A stretch of 64,000 nt of DNA from Ginsengibacter hankyongi (GCF_008710285.1 NZ_VYQF01000009.1:1-64000), one strand, 5' to 3'; shown: positions 55,073-64,000, counted from the first letter of the stretch. Notes: generated by a model from the sequence alone, not told the origin. A program made the numbers and translations.

Positions 55073-58000
55073 TTAGAATCCCGCAGAAAGTTTAAAACCA
55101 AAGTTTCTCGTAGTTGGTATCTGGAAATTTTCAAACCCTACTCCGTAATCACCACCGCCAAGTCCTACCTCAGGGTCTATTCCATATTGTCGCGTACTTT
55201 TGTCCTGGTAAAGTATTGCAAGGTTCCTTCCGAAAACGGAAAGGTTTAGTTTTGTGAGCCAATGAATGTTTTTAACATTTATGTTATATCCAAGAACGAC
55301 TTCTCTAAGCTTAATGTAAGTTCCGTCGAGAATAGAATATTCATGATTGTTCCAAACCCACGCTCCGCCAAAATAATCCTCGGCAGAAACACGTACATTA
55401 TTGGGGCTTCCATCCTGCTTTACAGCGTCAACTATCATCCCATTTTCTCTGACATGATTGGCGGTGGTCACCGTATAGCTGCCCGTTGGATATGAATGCC
55501 ATGCAGTAGTACTAAAGAATTTGCCTCCCTTTCTCATGTCAACCAAAAAACTCAAATTGATATTCTTATAGCGGAATGAATTATTTACACCTCCTATCCA
55601 ATCAGGAGTAACGGTACCAAAGTTCTTGGCTACATTAGTAGTGAGCGGTATGCCACTGTCATCTACCACAATTTTACCGGTTTTAACGTCTCTTACAAAT
55701 GGCAATCCCCACAGGCTGCCCCACTTTTGGCCTGGAATTGCCATTGTTACACATCCTCCAAATCCCGGGGAAATCCGGTAGGACTGTAACCCGCCATAAA
55801 GCTTATTAACAACATCATTGTTTTTAGCCCAGTTAACAGAAATATCCCAATCGAGTCCTGACTTTGCTTCTAGCAATTTTCCGTTGAACATAACCTCCAC
55901 ACCTTTATTCTCAATTTCGCCCGCGTTTATTAGCATTCCCGTAAAACCAGTGGTGCTGGAGGTAGAAACACTTATGATTTGATTGATAGTAGTTTGATCA
56001 TAATAGGTTACATCAAGAGATAATTTATTTCTGAGGAATCTTAGATTAGTACCTATTTCATATGATTTTGTCTGCTGGGGTTTTAAGTTAGTTGGTGGTA
56101 ACGTTAAACTTGGCGCAAATACTGAAATACCATTAAAAGAGCTCGCACTATAAGTTCTGCTCAATTGGTAAGGATCCGTATCTCCACCGACCTTTGCCCA
56201 ACTGCCCCTTATCTTGGCATAACTTAAAATATCCGATGTAATTCCGAAACCTTTTGTGATATCAAGCCCCATGCTTACAGAGGGATAGAAATAAGAACGA
56301 TTGTTGGCGGGTAGCGTTGAACTCCAATCATTACGTCCTGTAACTCCTAAGTAAAGAAAATCTTTATAAGACGCATTTGCTTCTGCAAAAACACTATTGC
56401 TTCTTTTTTCCTGGTCGTACATTGAGGCGGTGGGGGCGCCTTTCACGTTTGATATGGTATATAAATCGGGAACGGTAAGGTCACTCGCTGCCAGATATGT
56501 ATTATTGTAAGTATTATCCCGGTAATTAGCTCCTGCAAGTCCGTCAATCCGAATATTACCTAACGTTTTATCGAAACTTAAAATAAAATCGAGGTTTTGT
56601 TCCTTAGTAAAAATATCTGTCTGATTGAACTGCCCGCCCCGGCCTTTTCTAACATTTCCTTCCGTACCAGATTGTGTAATTGATTTACGTCTTTCTCTAT
56701 AAAAATCAACTCCTCCCCTCGCCATAGCCGACAGCCAATTTGTAATTTTATAAGTTGCACTTACATTACCGTACCCTCTTTCTCTATTTAATCCATTCAA
56801 GTTATGATAATAATAGTAATAATTATCCGACTGCGTTGGCCACATGGAAACATTACCATTTTTCTTGAATTGCTGATATAAATACTTAGTATCAAAATCT
56901 CTTTCAGTCCATGCAAAATCAACCCCTACTCCGGTATAACCCGTATAAGGGATATTATTGCTGGACTTTAGCAAGTAGGTTAGATTTGTAACTATCGAAA
57001 GCTTATCCGTTGGGTTAAGCGTAAAACTTGTATTTATTGTATTTTGTTTTTGATCCGTGTTGGGTAAAATTCCCTGCGGTGTACTCTCATTGGTAAATGA
57101 TAGTCTGCCGGTAGCTTTGTCACTGCCTGCAGTAACAGCAACACTGTTCACAGTTGTAACCTGTGTGCTGTAGAAATCCTTGTAATTATTGGGCCTTGAA
57201 ACCCACGGGCTGTTGGGCCCCGTTGACCATTGGTCAAGTTTAAGCCCGATATCCAGGCGCGGTCCCCAGTTGATAGGCCATGCATCATTTACGCCGCCGC
57301 CGTTTCCGTCTACATAATTATATGAATATTTTTTAGCATAATCATTATAGCTCATCGTAGATCCGGGATTTGCAGCAAGGAACTTCTTATAGATATATTC
57401 TTCTCCGTCCCATCCTCCGCCGTACTGATTTTGATATTTGGGCCAATATCCCGGTTTATTAGCTACTATGGATGAGTTAAAATCCACACCTAATTTTCGG
57501 CCTTTGGATCCTTTTTTAGTGGTAATAAGTATAACTCCATTTGTTGCACGGCTACCGTACAAAGCAGCAGCATTCGCTCCTTTGAGAACTGTCATTGATT
57601 CAATATCATTGGGATCCAGATCAGAAGCAGTATTGCCCCAATCAACACCGCCTCCCCCACTAAGGTTTGTCGTGGTGTTATCTATTGGAGTTCCGTCGAC
57701 CACGAATAAAGGTTGATTCCCGCTAAAAGAGGCATTACCCCTTATTACTATCCTAGACGAAGAACCAATAGTACTTCCGCCGCTGGTAACCTGTGCACCC
57801 GCTATCTTACCAGATATTGTGTTTACAATATTATTGTCTGCTGCGTTGGTGAGAGCAGCATTATTAAGCTCTTGAACAGCATAACCCAGTGTTTTTTTGG
57901 CTCGTGTAATGCCTAGTGCAGTCACTACCACCTCTCCTAATTCATTGCCGGAAGAAACCAGAGTGATAGACAAAATATTACTTTTTCCGACCGTCACGGT

Positions 58001-58249
58001 AGCTGGCTCGTAGCCGATAGCGGAGACCCTTATTTGCTGGCCAATTGACGCCTCTATTTTGAATTTGCCCTGTTCATCGGCGCTTATGCCCTTGTTGGCT
58101 CCAATTACCTGGATGGTAGCAAATTTGATGGGCTCTCCATCGCTGTTTAAAACAGTGCCCGTCAATTGCCGCTGCTGGGCAAACGCAGTTGACCTTACTC
58201 CCATATACATTAAGAGGAGGATCCCAAAAACAGTTACGATTTTATTCAT
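55073..58249 (-). CDS. SusC/RagA-family TonB-dependent outer-membrane transporter
   Basis: A 1058-residue transporter. Signal peptide to STAFAQ, carboxypeptidase-regulatory-like domain about 27-105, TonB-box-like ELGEVVVTALG, plug with NQPLFVVDGTPIDN and VLKGANAAALYG, and a barrel ending in KLSAGF. It has no STN domain. It differs well from the SusC at 5438-8611 beyond the shared core, so the two importers probably take different ligands. It heads the SusC2-SusD2(-GH95) operon. A 44-bp element also found before the M28 peptidase lies 124 nt upstream. Confidence 0.95.
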   Translation of the reverse strand: MNKIVTVFGILLLMYMGVRSTAFAQQRQLTGTVLNSDGEPIKFATIQVIGANKGISADEQGKFKIEASIGQQIRVSAIGYEPATVTVGKSNILSITLVSSGNELGEVVVTALGITRAKKTLGYAVQELNNAALTNAADNNIVNTISGKIAGAQVTSGGSTIGSSSRIVIRGNASFSGNQPLFVVDGTPIDNTTTNLSGGGGVDWGNTASDLDPNDIESMTVLKGANAAALYGSRATNGVILITTKKGSKGRKLGVDFNSSIVANKPGYWPKYQNQYGGGWDGEEYIYKKFLAANPGSTMSYNDYAKKYSYNYVDGNGGGVNDAWPINWGPRLDIGLKLDQWSTGPNSPWVSRPNNYKDFYSTQVTTVNSVAVTAGSDKATGRLSFTNESTPQGILPNTDQKQNTINTSFTLNPTDKLSIVTNLTYLLKSSNNIPYTGYTGVGVDFAWTERDFDTKYLYQQFKKNGNVSMWPTQSDNYYYYYHNLNGLNRERGYGNVSATYKITNWLSAMARGGVDFYRERRKSITQSGTEGNVRKGRGGQFNQTDIFTKEQNLDFILSFDKTLGNIRIDGLAGANYRDNTYNNTYLAASDLTVPDLYTISNVKGAPTASMYDQEKRSNSVFAEANASYKDFLYLGVTGRNDWSSTLPANNRSYFYPSVSMGLDITKGFGITSDILSYAKIRGSWAKVGGDTDPYQLSRTYSASSFNGISVFAPSLTLPPTNLKPQQTKSYEIGTNLRFLRNKLSLDVTYYDQTTINQIISVSTSSTTGFTGMLINAGEIENKGVEVMFNGKLLEAKSGLDWDISVNWAKNNDVVNKLYGGLQSYRISPGFGGCVTMAIPGQKWGSLWGLPFVRDVKTGKIVVDDSGIPLTTNVAKNFGTVTPDWIGGVNNSFRYKNINLSFLVDMRKGGKFFSTTAWHSYPTGSYTVTTANHVRENGMIVDAVKQDGSPNNVRVSAEDYFGGAWVWNNHEYSILDGTYIKLREVVLGYNINVKNIHWLTKLNLSVFGRNLAILYQDKSTRQYGIDPEVGLGGGDYGVGFENFQIPTTRNFGFKLSAGF

Positions 58250-58997
58250 GATTTAGAATTTTGGTATTTCAATAAAATAATAGTTCGAAAAGGATGCAGG
58301 TTGCCGTTTTGGTAGAATTTATTTCCTGTACATCATATCCGATGATAAAGGTATAACTATCATCATGCATGAACTATACAAATTTTAACCAGTCATCAAC
58401 GGAATTTCCCTTTTTTCAGGTAATCTTGATTTTACAGTTGGTAATCATTACCGGGCCAAACTACACTTAATTCAATCATCTATTTTCTACCGGTTTATTT
58501 TAGCATATCAAACAAGCTTTTTATTAAAAGATTCAACCTTTCATCGGAGTTATCTTTCGACAACTTCCCTGGTATGAACGGGATAAATTTCTTAAGATTA
58601 TTTCTGTTTGCATTCCCTATATATTTTTACATTTCTCCACCCTTTCCTATAGTATCCACTTTCCGTGCGAAGTTACCGTGCAATGCTTTGAGCGATTTAT
58701 GTAACAAACCTATCAGGCTTTGTGATACCCACGGTTTATGAGAATTATACTAAATATCCCAGGGATGCAATGATGTTATGGAAAGGATAGTGTGAGGTAT
58801 ACCGGAGGGTAAATATAAACGCCGGGAATTGAAGCTTTGCGACAATAATAAAAACGAAAAACGAGTAATGCACACAATTAACAACCATTATAGGTAAAAA
58901 AACGGCCGCAAGGCTACTTTAGTTCCATCCAAAATATTTTGTTTGGAATTTAAAGAAGGTTTCAATTATTGAGTAAGTTTATAGAAAGAGAAAGCTG
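58250..58997. other. Long upstream region of SusC2
   Basis: A 748-bp gap between the M28 peptidase end and the SusC2 start. The left part contains one copy of the 44-bp element. Near 58930 a palindrome CAAAATATTTTG lies about 60 nt beyond the M28 stop. The rest shows stops in all frames I checked and no recognisable gene. Confidence 0.45.
58373..58416 (-). promoter_or_regulatory. 44-bp repeated upstream element, copy A (SusC2)
   Basis: Matches 60722-60765 at 41 of 44 positions. On the minus strand it runs from AAAAAAGGGAAATT through GACTGGTTAAAATTTG to TATAGT, ending 123 nt before the SusC2 ATG. TAAAATTTG resembles a -7 box with one extra base. Conservation of the whole block in otherwise unlike flanks suggests a regulator site or promoter. 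Confidence 0.65.
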
Positions 58998-60578
58998 CTA
59001 CCTATGAGAACCTGTTATGGGATCAAGGGAGAGCGGTTTAGGCAATGGTTTTCGGGGGAAGTTTTGATCCCGCATGGCTGCATCATATACAAATGCTGCC
59101 ACAATGGTTGCTGCTTGTTTGAGATCATCTGACATCAAGTGGTCGTAGCTGTCCATATTACTATGTTGGCTTACCAATGGGTCCTGGATAAACTGAAATG
59201 CCGGTAATCCCACAACATCAAAAGATATGTGATCCGTAGAGCCCGTATTTCGAATAGTGATTGTTTTGGCGCCCAGATCATTGAACGGAGCAAACCATTG
59301 TTCAAAAATTTTTCTGGCTGCTTCATTGCCCTGAAGATGAATTCCACGAATTTTTCCGGTCCCATTATCTAAATTAAAATACACAGAAAATTTATCATGT
59401 GCGGGCAATAATTTCATCGTTACCGGATCTCCAAAAGTTTTCTTTACATAAGCTCCTGATCCCAGCAAACCCTCTTCTTCTCCGCTCCACAATGCAATAC
59501 GAATCGTTCTTTTAGGTTGTATTCCTATAGCTTTTAATATGCGTATTGCTTCCATCATAACGCAGGAACCTGCTGCATCATCAGTGGCGCCAACAGCGGC
59601 AGGCCAGGAGTCGAGATGGGCGCCAAGCATTACCACCTGATCTTTTAAGTTTTTATCCGTGCCCGGTATTTCAGCAATAACATTATAACCTCTGGAATCA
59701 GCCGTTTGGAATTTCGCTTTTACATCTACATCCATTTTTACAGGCGTGTTATTTTTCAAAATACGAATAATCATGTTATAATCTTCAAGGCCAATAGCAA
59801 TGTCCAAAAAATTGGCTGGGTCAGAGATTTTATGAGGGCCTGCCTGTAGTACCAAAATAGTTCCGCCATGATCTTCTGTACCAGAGCTTAAAAGGGCTAT
59901 TGCACCTTCTTTTTCAGCCATTTTTTTTAGTCTGGTCAGCACTTCCCTTGGAACAATATTTTGGTCTTTATATCGCTCACGTCTTCTGCGCATGGCAGCA
60001 GTATCTTCTGCCTCCGTTACTTCACTCATTTTTTGTAATTCCTCATCCGTATAACGACCACCAACCGGTTGAGTGCTTTGTTGAAAGTTTATCAAATTAT
60101 CGATGATTAAAACTTTACCCTTAAGTTTACCACGATAAGCATCCAGTTCTGCCGAATCTTTAGCAGAAATCAAAAGCACTTCTCCACTTTGCAGACCATT
60201 TGTGCCAGCTGACCAGGTTTTGGGATAAGCAATAAGAGGCCTGTACCACGGTGATGTAATGGCTACATAAGATTTTTTCAATTCCCATCCTTTTCCAAAA
60301 TCACCCCATGCATCCAATTTGGAATCAACCAATCCCCATTGGGTTAATTGATTTTTAGCATAATTGGCAGCTCGCATAAATCCAGGTGAATTTGTAACCC
60401 TTGGGCCACTTAATTCAGTAAGATGAAACGCGATATCCATCACTTTGGAATTTTTTAATCCTTCATTTCTAATTTTAGTCATTACAGCCTGGTCAACATT
60501 TTCAGATTGGGCAAATAGGGAACCAGGAAGAACAAAGAAGAGGAATAAAGAAGAACACTTAATAAATTTCACGTGCAC
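58998..60578 (-). CDS. Secreted M28-family zinc aminopeptidase
   Basis: A 526-residue exported enzyme. The frame starts at GTG (60578), with a second GTG two codons on; no in-frame ATG is available, so a GTG start is likely. A PA domain covers about 120-270 (GKVLIIDNLINF). The M28 catalytic domain has zinc residues in MLGAHLDSWP (His), GATDDAAG (Asp), WSGEEEGLLG (Glu pair), YFNLDNGTG (Asp) and GSTDHISFD (His). It is a di-zinc exopeptidase acting in the periplasm or at the surface. A 44-bp element shared with the SusC2 operon lies 144 nt upstream, hinting at joint control. Confidence 0.9.
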   Translation of the reverse strand: MHVKFIKCSSLFLFFVLPGSLFAQSENVDQAVMTKIRNEGLKNSKVMDIAFHLTELSGPRVTNSPGFMRAANYAKNQLTQWGLVDSKLDAWGDFGKGWELKKSYVAITSPWYRPLIAYPKTWSAGTNGLQSGEVLLISAKDSAELDAYRGKLKGKVLIIDNLINFQQSTQPVGGRYTDEELQKMSEVTEAEDTAAMRRRRERYKDQNIVPREVLTRLKKMAEKEGAIALLSSGTEDHGGTILVLQAGPHKISDPANFLDIAIGLEDYNMIIRILKNNTPVKMDVDVKAKFQTADSRGYNVIAEIPGTDKNLKDQVVMLGAHLDSWPAAVGATDDAAGSCVMMEAIRILKAIGIQPKRTIRIALWSGEEEGLLGSGAYVKKTFGDPVTMKLLPAHDKFSVYFNLDNGTGKIRGIHLQGNEAARKIFEQWFAPFNDLGAKTITIRNTGSTDHISFDVVGLPAFQFIQDPLVSQHSNMDSYDHLMSDDLKQAATIVAAFVYDAAMRDQNFPRKPLPKPLSLDPITGSHR

Positions 60579-60721
60579 AAGTTTTTAACGATAAAGTGAA
60601 AAAGATTTTGAGAAAGAGACTTTCAAATACAGGAGATATTGCAGGTTTCGTTTTAGTAAATCCATCCCCTGTAAATTTATCCTATAATATATAATAAAAG
60701 TAAAACTATCCTTAAGGATCC

Positions 60722-60765
60722 ACTATACAAATTTTAACCAGTCGCCAACGAAATTTCCCTTTTTT
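60722..60765 (-). promoter_or_regulatory. 44-bp repeated upstream element, copy B (M28 peptidase)
   Basis: Second copy of the element at 58373-58416, with three substitutions. It ends 143 nt before the GTG start of the M28 gene, a distance close to that in copy A. It also lies just past the end of the M1 gene, but copy A has no gene ending nearby, so an upstream regulatory role fits both copies better than a 3' element. Confidence 0.65.
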
Positions 60766-60788
60766 AGTTTTTGGGATGAATTATTTAA

Positions 60789-62405
60789 TTATTCACTGGT
60801 AACATTTTTTAAATAATATCCTTTCGGATCAACGACCGGTGTAAAACTGCTTATGATCTTGACCCCTTTATCTTTATCAGATAATGTAATTCGCTGAATT
60901 CCTGTATCGGTTAAAACATCAATATCTAATGGCATCGGCAGGTTCGTTGATGTTACAGCGTATTCATTATATCCTGTTTGATTAATCGCTATCTCCAGTT
61001 TTTTAGTAGTTCTTAAATAAAAATCGAAGAGTGGTTTCATATCTTTTCCCGATTCATTGCTGAATAAATGCTCCACATCATCAGTTGTAACCAAATTGCT
61101 GTAGGTGTATTGCGGATCGGTGGCTAATTTTTTGAGTGTTGGAAAAAACAGGGCATCACCTAATACATACCGCAGCGTGTGCATAAAGAAGGCGCCCTTA
61201 GTATAAACATCGCTACCATAGTAGGCACTTTTTAAGTCCATTTCATCACCCTGTACCACCGGTTTTTTATTTTTAATACTTCTTTTAAACTTCACCATCA
61301 TGCTGTCGTAACCTCCTTCGCCGCATGCTTCCCGGCAAAACAGGGCTTCGGCGTAAGTGGTAATACCTTCCTGGATCCATATGTGTGCCCAGTCTTTATT
61401 GGTAACTTTATTGGCAAACCATTCGTGGGTAAATTCATGAAAGAGATTTGATGAATAATCCATAGTACACACTTTTTTGTAATTGAATTTCCCGCCATAC
61501 GTGACCATAGTCTGGTGCTCCATTCCCGAATTAGGAACCTCTGCAATGCCAATCTTTTCTTTTACCCACGGATATTCACCAAAATATTTTTCCAGTATCC
61601 GGCTATCACGTTCACGCAGGTCTAATACTTTTTGGGCGTTCGATTTATCTTCTTCCAGCACATAAAATTCCATCGGCACTTTATTGCCTTTAATGGTAGT
61701 GTAGGTTCGCTTTATAATTACGTATTGGCCAATATCAAATACGATACAATAGTTGCTGATAGTATAATTTGTTTTCCAGTGAAAGGTTTTTTTATTGCTT
61801 TTTGAACTCACGCTTTGCAACAGCCCCGGGCCCGCAACTGTCAAACCCCTGGGTACGGTAATGAACATATCAACCCCTTCATTGGGTTCGTCACTCGGGT
61901 GATCTTTGCAGGGAAAATAAACTTTGGCGCCCTGCAGCTGGCAGTTTATTGAAACCCACGGATTACCGGTACTGTCTTTTTTCCAGCTGAAACCGCCCTC
62001 CCATGGCGGCTTTACAGCTACAGGAGGTTTACCATTATATTCAATTTTAATGCTTTGCCTGCCAGCCTTAAAACCGCCCGCATCAACGACATAAATAAAA
62101 TCGCGGTCGCGATAAAAGGTTTTTTTCTTCTTAGCTTCGGTGATCTTTGTTACATTTAAAAAATGAACCAGGTCAAACAAAATAGTGTCCGTTGGTTGTA
62201 ATAAGATAAGATCAATCACTGCGTATCCTGTGATTGCCTGGTTGGCTATATCTACATCAAGCGAAAGGGTATAATGCCTGATATCCATGTTTGCCTGTAT
62301 AGGATTCAGTTTTCCTCCCGAACTCATATAATTTATATCACGGTCTTGTGCTGTAATGCCGGCTGTAAAAAAACAAAATAGCAGAAAATGGACAGTTTTT
62401 TTCAT
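60789..62405 (-). CDS. Secreted M1-family zinc aminopeptidase-like protein (short form)
   Basis: A 538-residue exported enzyme (signal peptide to GITAQ). It has the M1 N-domain, then GMEHQTMV in place of GAMEN, H323-E-F-T-H327 and E346 in WIQEGITTYAEAL as zinc ligands. The ERAP1-like C-terminal domain is absent. It is a paralogue of the protein at 18481-20142. Its ATG overlaps the stop codon of a truncated sulfatase gene (ATGA), which implies translational coupling after a deletion or rearrangement. Confidence 0.9.
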   Translation of the reverse strand: MKKTVHFLLFCFFTAGITAQDRDINYMSSGGKLNPIQANMDIRHYTLSLDVDIANQAITGYAVIDLILLQPTDTILFDLVHFLNVTKITEAKKKKTFYRDRDFIYVVDAGGFKAGRQSIKIEYNGKPPVAVKPPWEGGFSWKKDSTGNPWVSINCQLQGAKVYFPCKDHPSDEPNEGVDMFITVPRGLTVAGPGLLQSVSSKSNKKTFHWKTNYTISNYCIVFDIGQYVIIKRTYTTIKGNKVPMEFYVLEEDKSNAQKVLDLRERDSRILEKYFGEYPWVKEKIGIAEVPNSGMEHQTMVTYGGKFNYKKVCTMDYSSNLFHEFTHEWFANKVTNKDWAHIWIQEGITTYAEALFCREACGEGGYDSMMVKFKRSIKNKKPVVQGDEMDLKSAYYGSDVYTKGAFFMHTLRYVLGDALFFPTLKKLATDPQYTYSNLVTTDDVEHLFSNESGKDMKPLFDFYLRTTKKLEIAINQTGYNEYAVTSTNLPMPLDIDVLTDTGIQRITLSDKDKGVKIISSFTPVVDPKGYYLKNVTSE

Positions 62406-62797
62406 GATAAAGTTTGATTTTCATAGCCGTTTTCTTTAAAAAGATCTGCAATAGTAGGCATTCCTTCCTTTAAAAGAGATCTGCCTCCTATCGTGTTCCA
62501 AACGCCCGCCCGGGGAGAATAGCAGCCTGTCAACAGTGCTGCTCTTGTTGGAGAACACATAGGATCTACATGGAAATCGGTAAAATGTACACTTTGTTTG
62601 TACAGCGAATCAATAGCCGGTGTTTTTACATATGGACTGCCATGACATCCCATGTCTCCATCTCCCTGGTCATCTGTAAGTATCAGAATGACATTAGGTC
62701 TTTTATTTTCGGCTGGTTTTTGTGCATCCAATTTAATTTGACCGCATGCTATCCCCGCACAAAGCACTGCAAATAAGATTATAATTTGTTTTTTCAT
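62402..62797 (-). pseudogene. Truncated S1 sulfatase (N-terminal fragment)
   Basis: Starts at the ATG at 62797 (the frame at 62830 opens at TTG) with a signal peptide, then RPNVILILTDDQGDGDMG and an intact formylglycine motif CSPTR (C92 in the longer numbering). The sequence ends after FKENGYENQTLS, about 130 residues in, just before the GKWHLG segment that always follows in sulfatases. Some 350 residues, including the rest of the active site, are missing. The stop codon overlaps the start of the M1 gene. It should have no sulfatase activity, but it may still be translated and secreted. Confidence 0.85.
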
Positions 62798-63167
62798 TCG
62801 GCTATATATTTTAATGGCTTTCTCCCCCAAAATTCAGGGAAAATTGAGAATGCACATCTTTTAAGGTTATCCGGTTACTCCAAGGTTCATTTCAGCTAAC
62901 ATTTTAATGAACTTCCGTACTCTATTAAATTTCCAATTCCTCTTAGACGGAAGCTTTGCATGTCTTAATTTTCAATTCAAATTATATCTAATTTTTAAAA
63001 AAGTTGCCGAGTCATTGTTCAAAAAAGCACGTCAACCAGTGACAGTTTCAGTTAAATATTAATGAAACCCGGTGCTTGTGTCCAACCATACATTTATTAA
63101 ATTATAAGGCAGTCAACATCCCGCAACTTCATGAGACATTTTTTGCGATTTAATTATAATTTATATT
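62798..63167. other. Intergenic gap between M1 gene and truncated sulfatase
   Basis: A 370-bp gap, AT-rich. It should hold the promoter that now drives the truncated sulfatase and M1 peptidase pair. I saw no terminator for the upstream M1 gene, no clear promoter box, and no copy of the 44-bp element. Confidence 0.4.
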
Positions 63168-64000
63168 TTATTTCCTCTCACTTAACTCAACCATCGCGAG
63201 CAAAACAGTCCGGGGATCGAATACCACTTTTTCAGGCCTGGTATCAACAGGTATTGCAAACTGTGCAGTTTTTGAGTTCATTCTGAATTTTGAAATTTTA
63301 GGAACCGGGCTACCCGTTTGATAAATGCCTATTTCAACCGGAACATCAAATACATAATGCGTTTTCTGTGACTGATCAAATTTTACAATTACCTGTTTCT
63401 TTGCAGGATCATATTTCCAGTTACCCTTTATCATCAGGTTCTCACTATGATAAAGCCATTGGTCAAAAAAGGCTTTCAGATCTTTACCTGATGCTTGTTC
63501 CATTTCATGCAAAAAATCATTAGTGGTTGCATTGGAATTCATAAAGTGGCTGTAATATGACTGAATTCCTTTATGAAAATTTTCATTACCAATCGAATCT
63601 CTCAGCATATGAAGAAACCATGCGCCTTTCTGATAAGTAATGGCACTGGTTACAGGTCCCTTCTCGGCAGAGCGATCCGCGACAATACTATAATGAGGAT
63701 CTTTCTCATAATATGCATAGACCATTTTTTTAGCGTTTAGTAGCCCCTTTATATAATCATCATGGCCGTAAGTATGTTCTCTATATAACAGCGTAAAAAA
63801 AGTTGCAAATCCTTCGCTAAGCCATGCATCATCCCAGGTGGACTCAGTTACAGAGTTTCCAAACCATTGGTGTGCCAATTCATGTGTCACCACATTCCTG
63901 AGACCCTCTGCCCGCTTTCCGGTAACTAAATTTTCTGTATAAAATATTGCCGAAGCCGTTTCCATCCCTCCGTGACTGGTGGCCTGGATATTTGCAATTT
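63168..64000 (-). CDS. M1-family zinc aminopeptidase, 5' part beyond window
   Basis: Partial; the reading frame stays open to the window edge (upstream of the first in-frame Met it reads QATSHGGMET). The visible 277 residues hold GGMET in place of GAMEN, the zinc site THELAHQWFGNS with the third ligand in WLSEGFATFF, and the C-terminal region. The ending is PEKVVFDPRTVLLAMVELSERK. It is closer to classic M1 (HELAHQWFG) than the two short GMEHQ paralogues in this window. Together with M28, M1 and DPP IV it adds to an unusually peptidase-rich neighbourhood. Confidence 0.92.
   Translation of the reverse strand, partial: IANIQATSHGGMETASAIFYTENLVTGKRAEGLRNVVTHELAHQWFGNSVTESTWDDAWLSEGFATFFTLLYREHTYGHDDYIKGLLNAKKMVYAYYEKDPHYSIVADRSAEKGPVTSAITYQKGAWFLHMLRDSIGNENFHKGIQSYYSHFMNSNATTNDFLHEMEQASGKDLKAFFDQWLYHSENLMIKGNWKYDPAKKQVIVKFDQSQKTHYVFDVPVEIGIYQTGSPVPKISKFRMNSKTAQFAIPVDTRPEKVVFDPRTVLLAMVELSERK

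Overview
This 64-kb window (AT-rich, roughly 40% G+C by eye) comes from a Bacteroidota chromosome. Two SusC/SusD pairs, relaxed Bacteroidetes-type lipoboxes, TAnnTTTG-like promoter boxes and many secreted hydrolases support this. The style (SprB-like repeats, DUF1735 lipoprotein, DUF6259 and SASA enzymes) suggests Chitinophagales or Sphingobacteriales, but no rRNA or marker gene is present to settle it. I saw no tRNA, rRNA, CRISPR array, insertion sequence, phage gene or obvious transcriptional regulator.

Layout. (1) 0.1-8.6 kb: a DUF6259 putative glycosidase, then a SusC-SusD-DUF1735 importer operon ending in a clear terminator. (2) 9-24 kb, all minus strand: GH89, GH27 (with NPCBM), a large M64-type metallopeptidase with CBM and SprB modules, an M1 aminopeptidase-like protein and three S1 sulfatases. 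(3) 24.6-32.1 kb, a plus-strand island: octaheme cytochrome c/TPR lipoprotein, ThuA protein, alpha/beta-hydrolase and GH78 rhamnosidase. (4) 32.4-50.5 kb, minus strand: another sulfatase, a second GH78-like enzyme, a DHDPS-family aldolase, a SASA-type esterase, then a tightly packed run of aldo-keto reductase, COG3618 lactonase-like hydrolase, RspB/LgoD-like dehydrogenase, beta-propeller/F5-8-like protein, Xaa-Pro aminopeptidase, L-serine dehydratase and DPP IV. (5) 50.9-64 kb: GH95, a second SusD/SusC pair, M28 peptidase, M1 peptidase translationally coupled to a truncated sulfatase, and another M1 peptidase cut by the window edge.

How it may work together (inference). Sulfatases and exo-glycosidases for alpha-linked GlcNAc, Gal/GalNAc, Fuc/L-Gal and Rha, plus an acetylesterase, would strip a sulfated heteroglycan. 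Secreted M64, M1, M28 and DPP IV peptidases, a cytosolic Xaa-Pro aminopeptidase and L-serine dehydratase would consume the peptide part. The AKR-lactonase-dehydrogenase-aldolase set would oxidise L-fucose or L-galactose released by GH95. A sulfated, fucosylated glycoprotein or proteoglycan is therefore a reasonable candidate substrate, though the window could also hold several independent loci.

Non-coding structure of note: a 44-bp element repeated upstream of SusC2 and the M28 peptidase, a 67-bp promoter-like element with 11-bp direct repeats present twice on the plus strand, a 7-bp tandem repeat directly abutting the TTG start of the GH27 gene, and two good terminator hairpins. Several genes appear to start at TTG or GTG; where an in-frame ATG fits the signal peptide better I used it.
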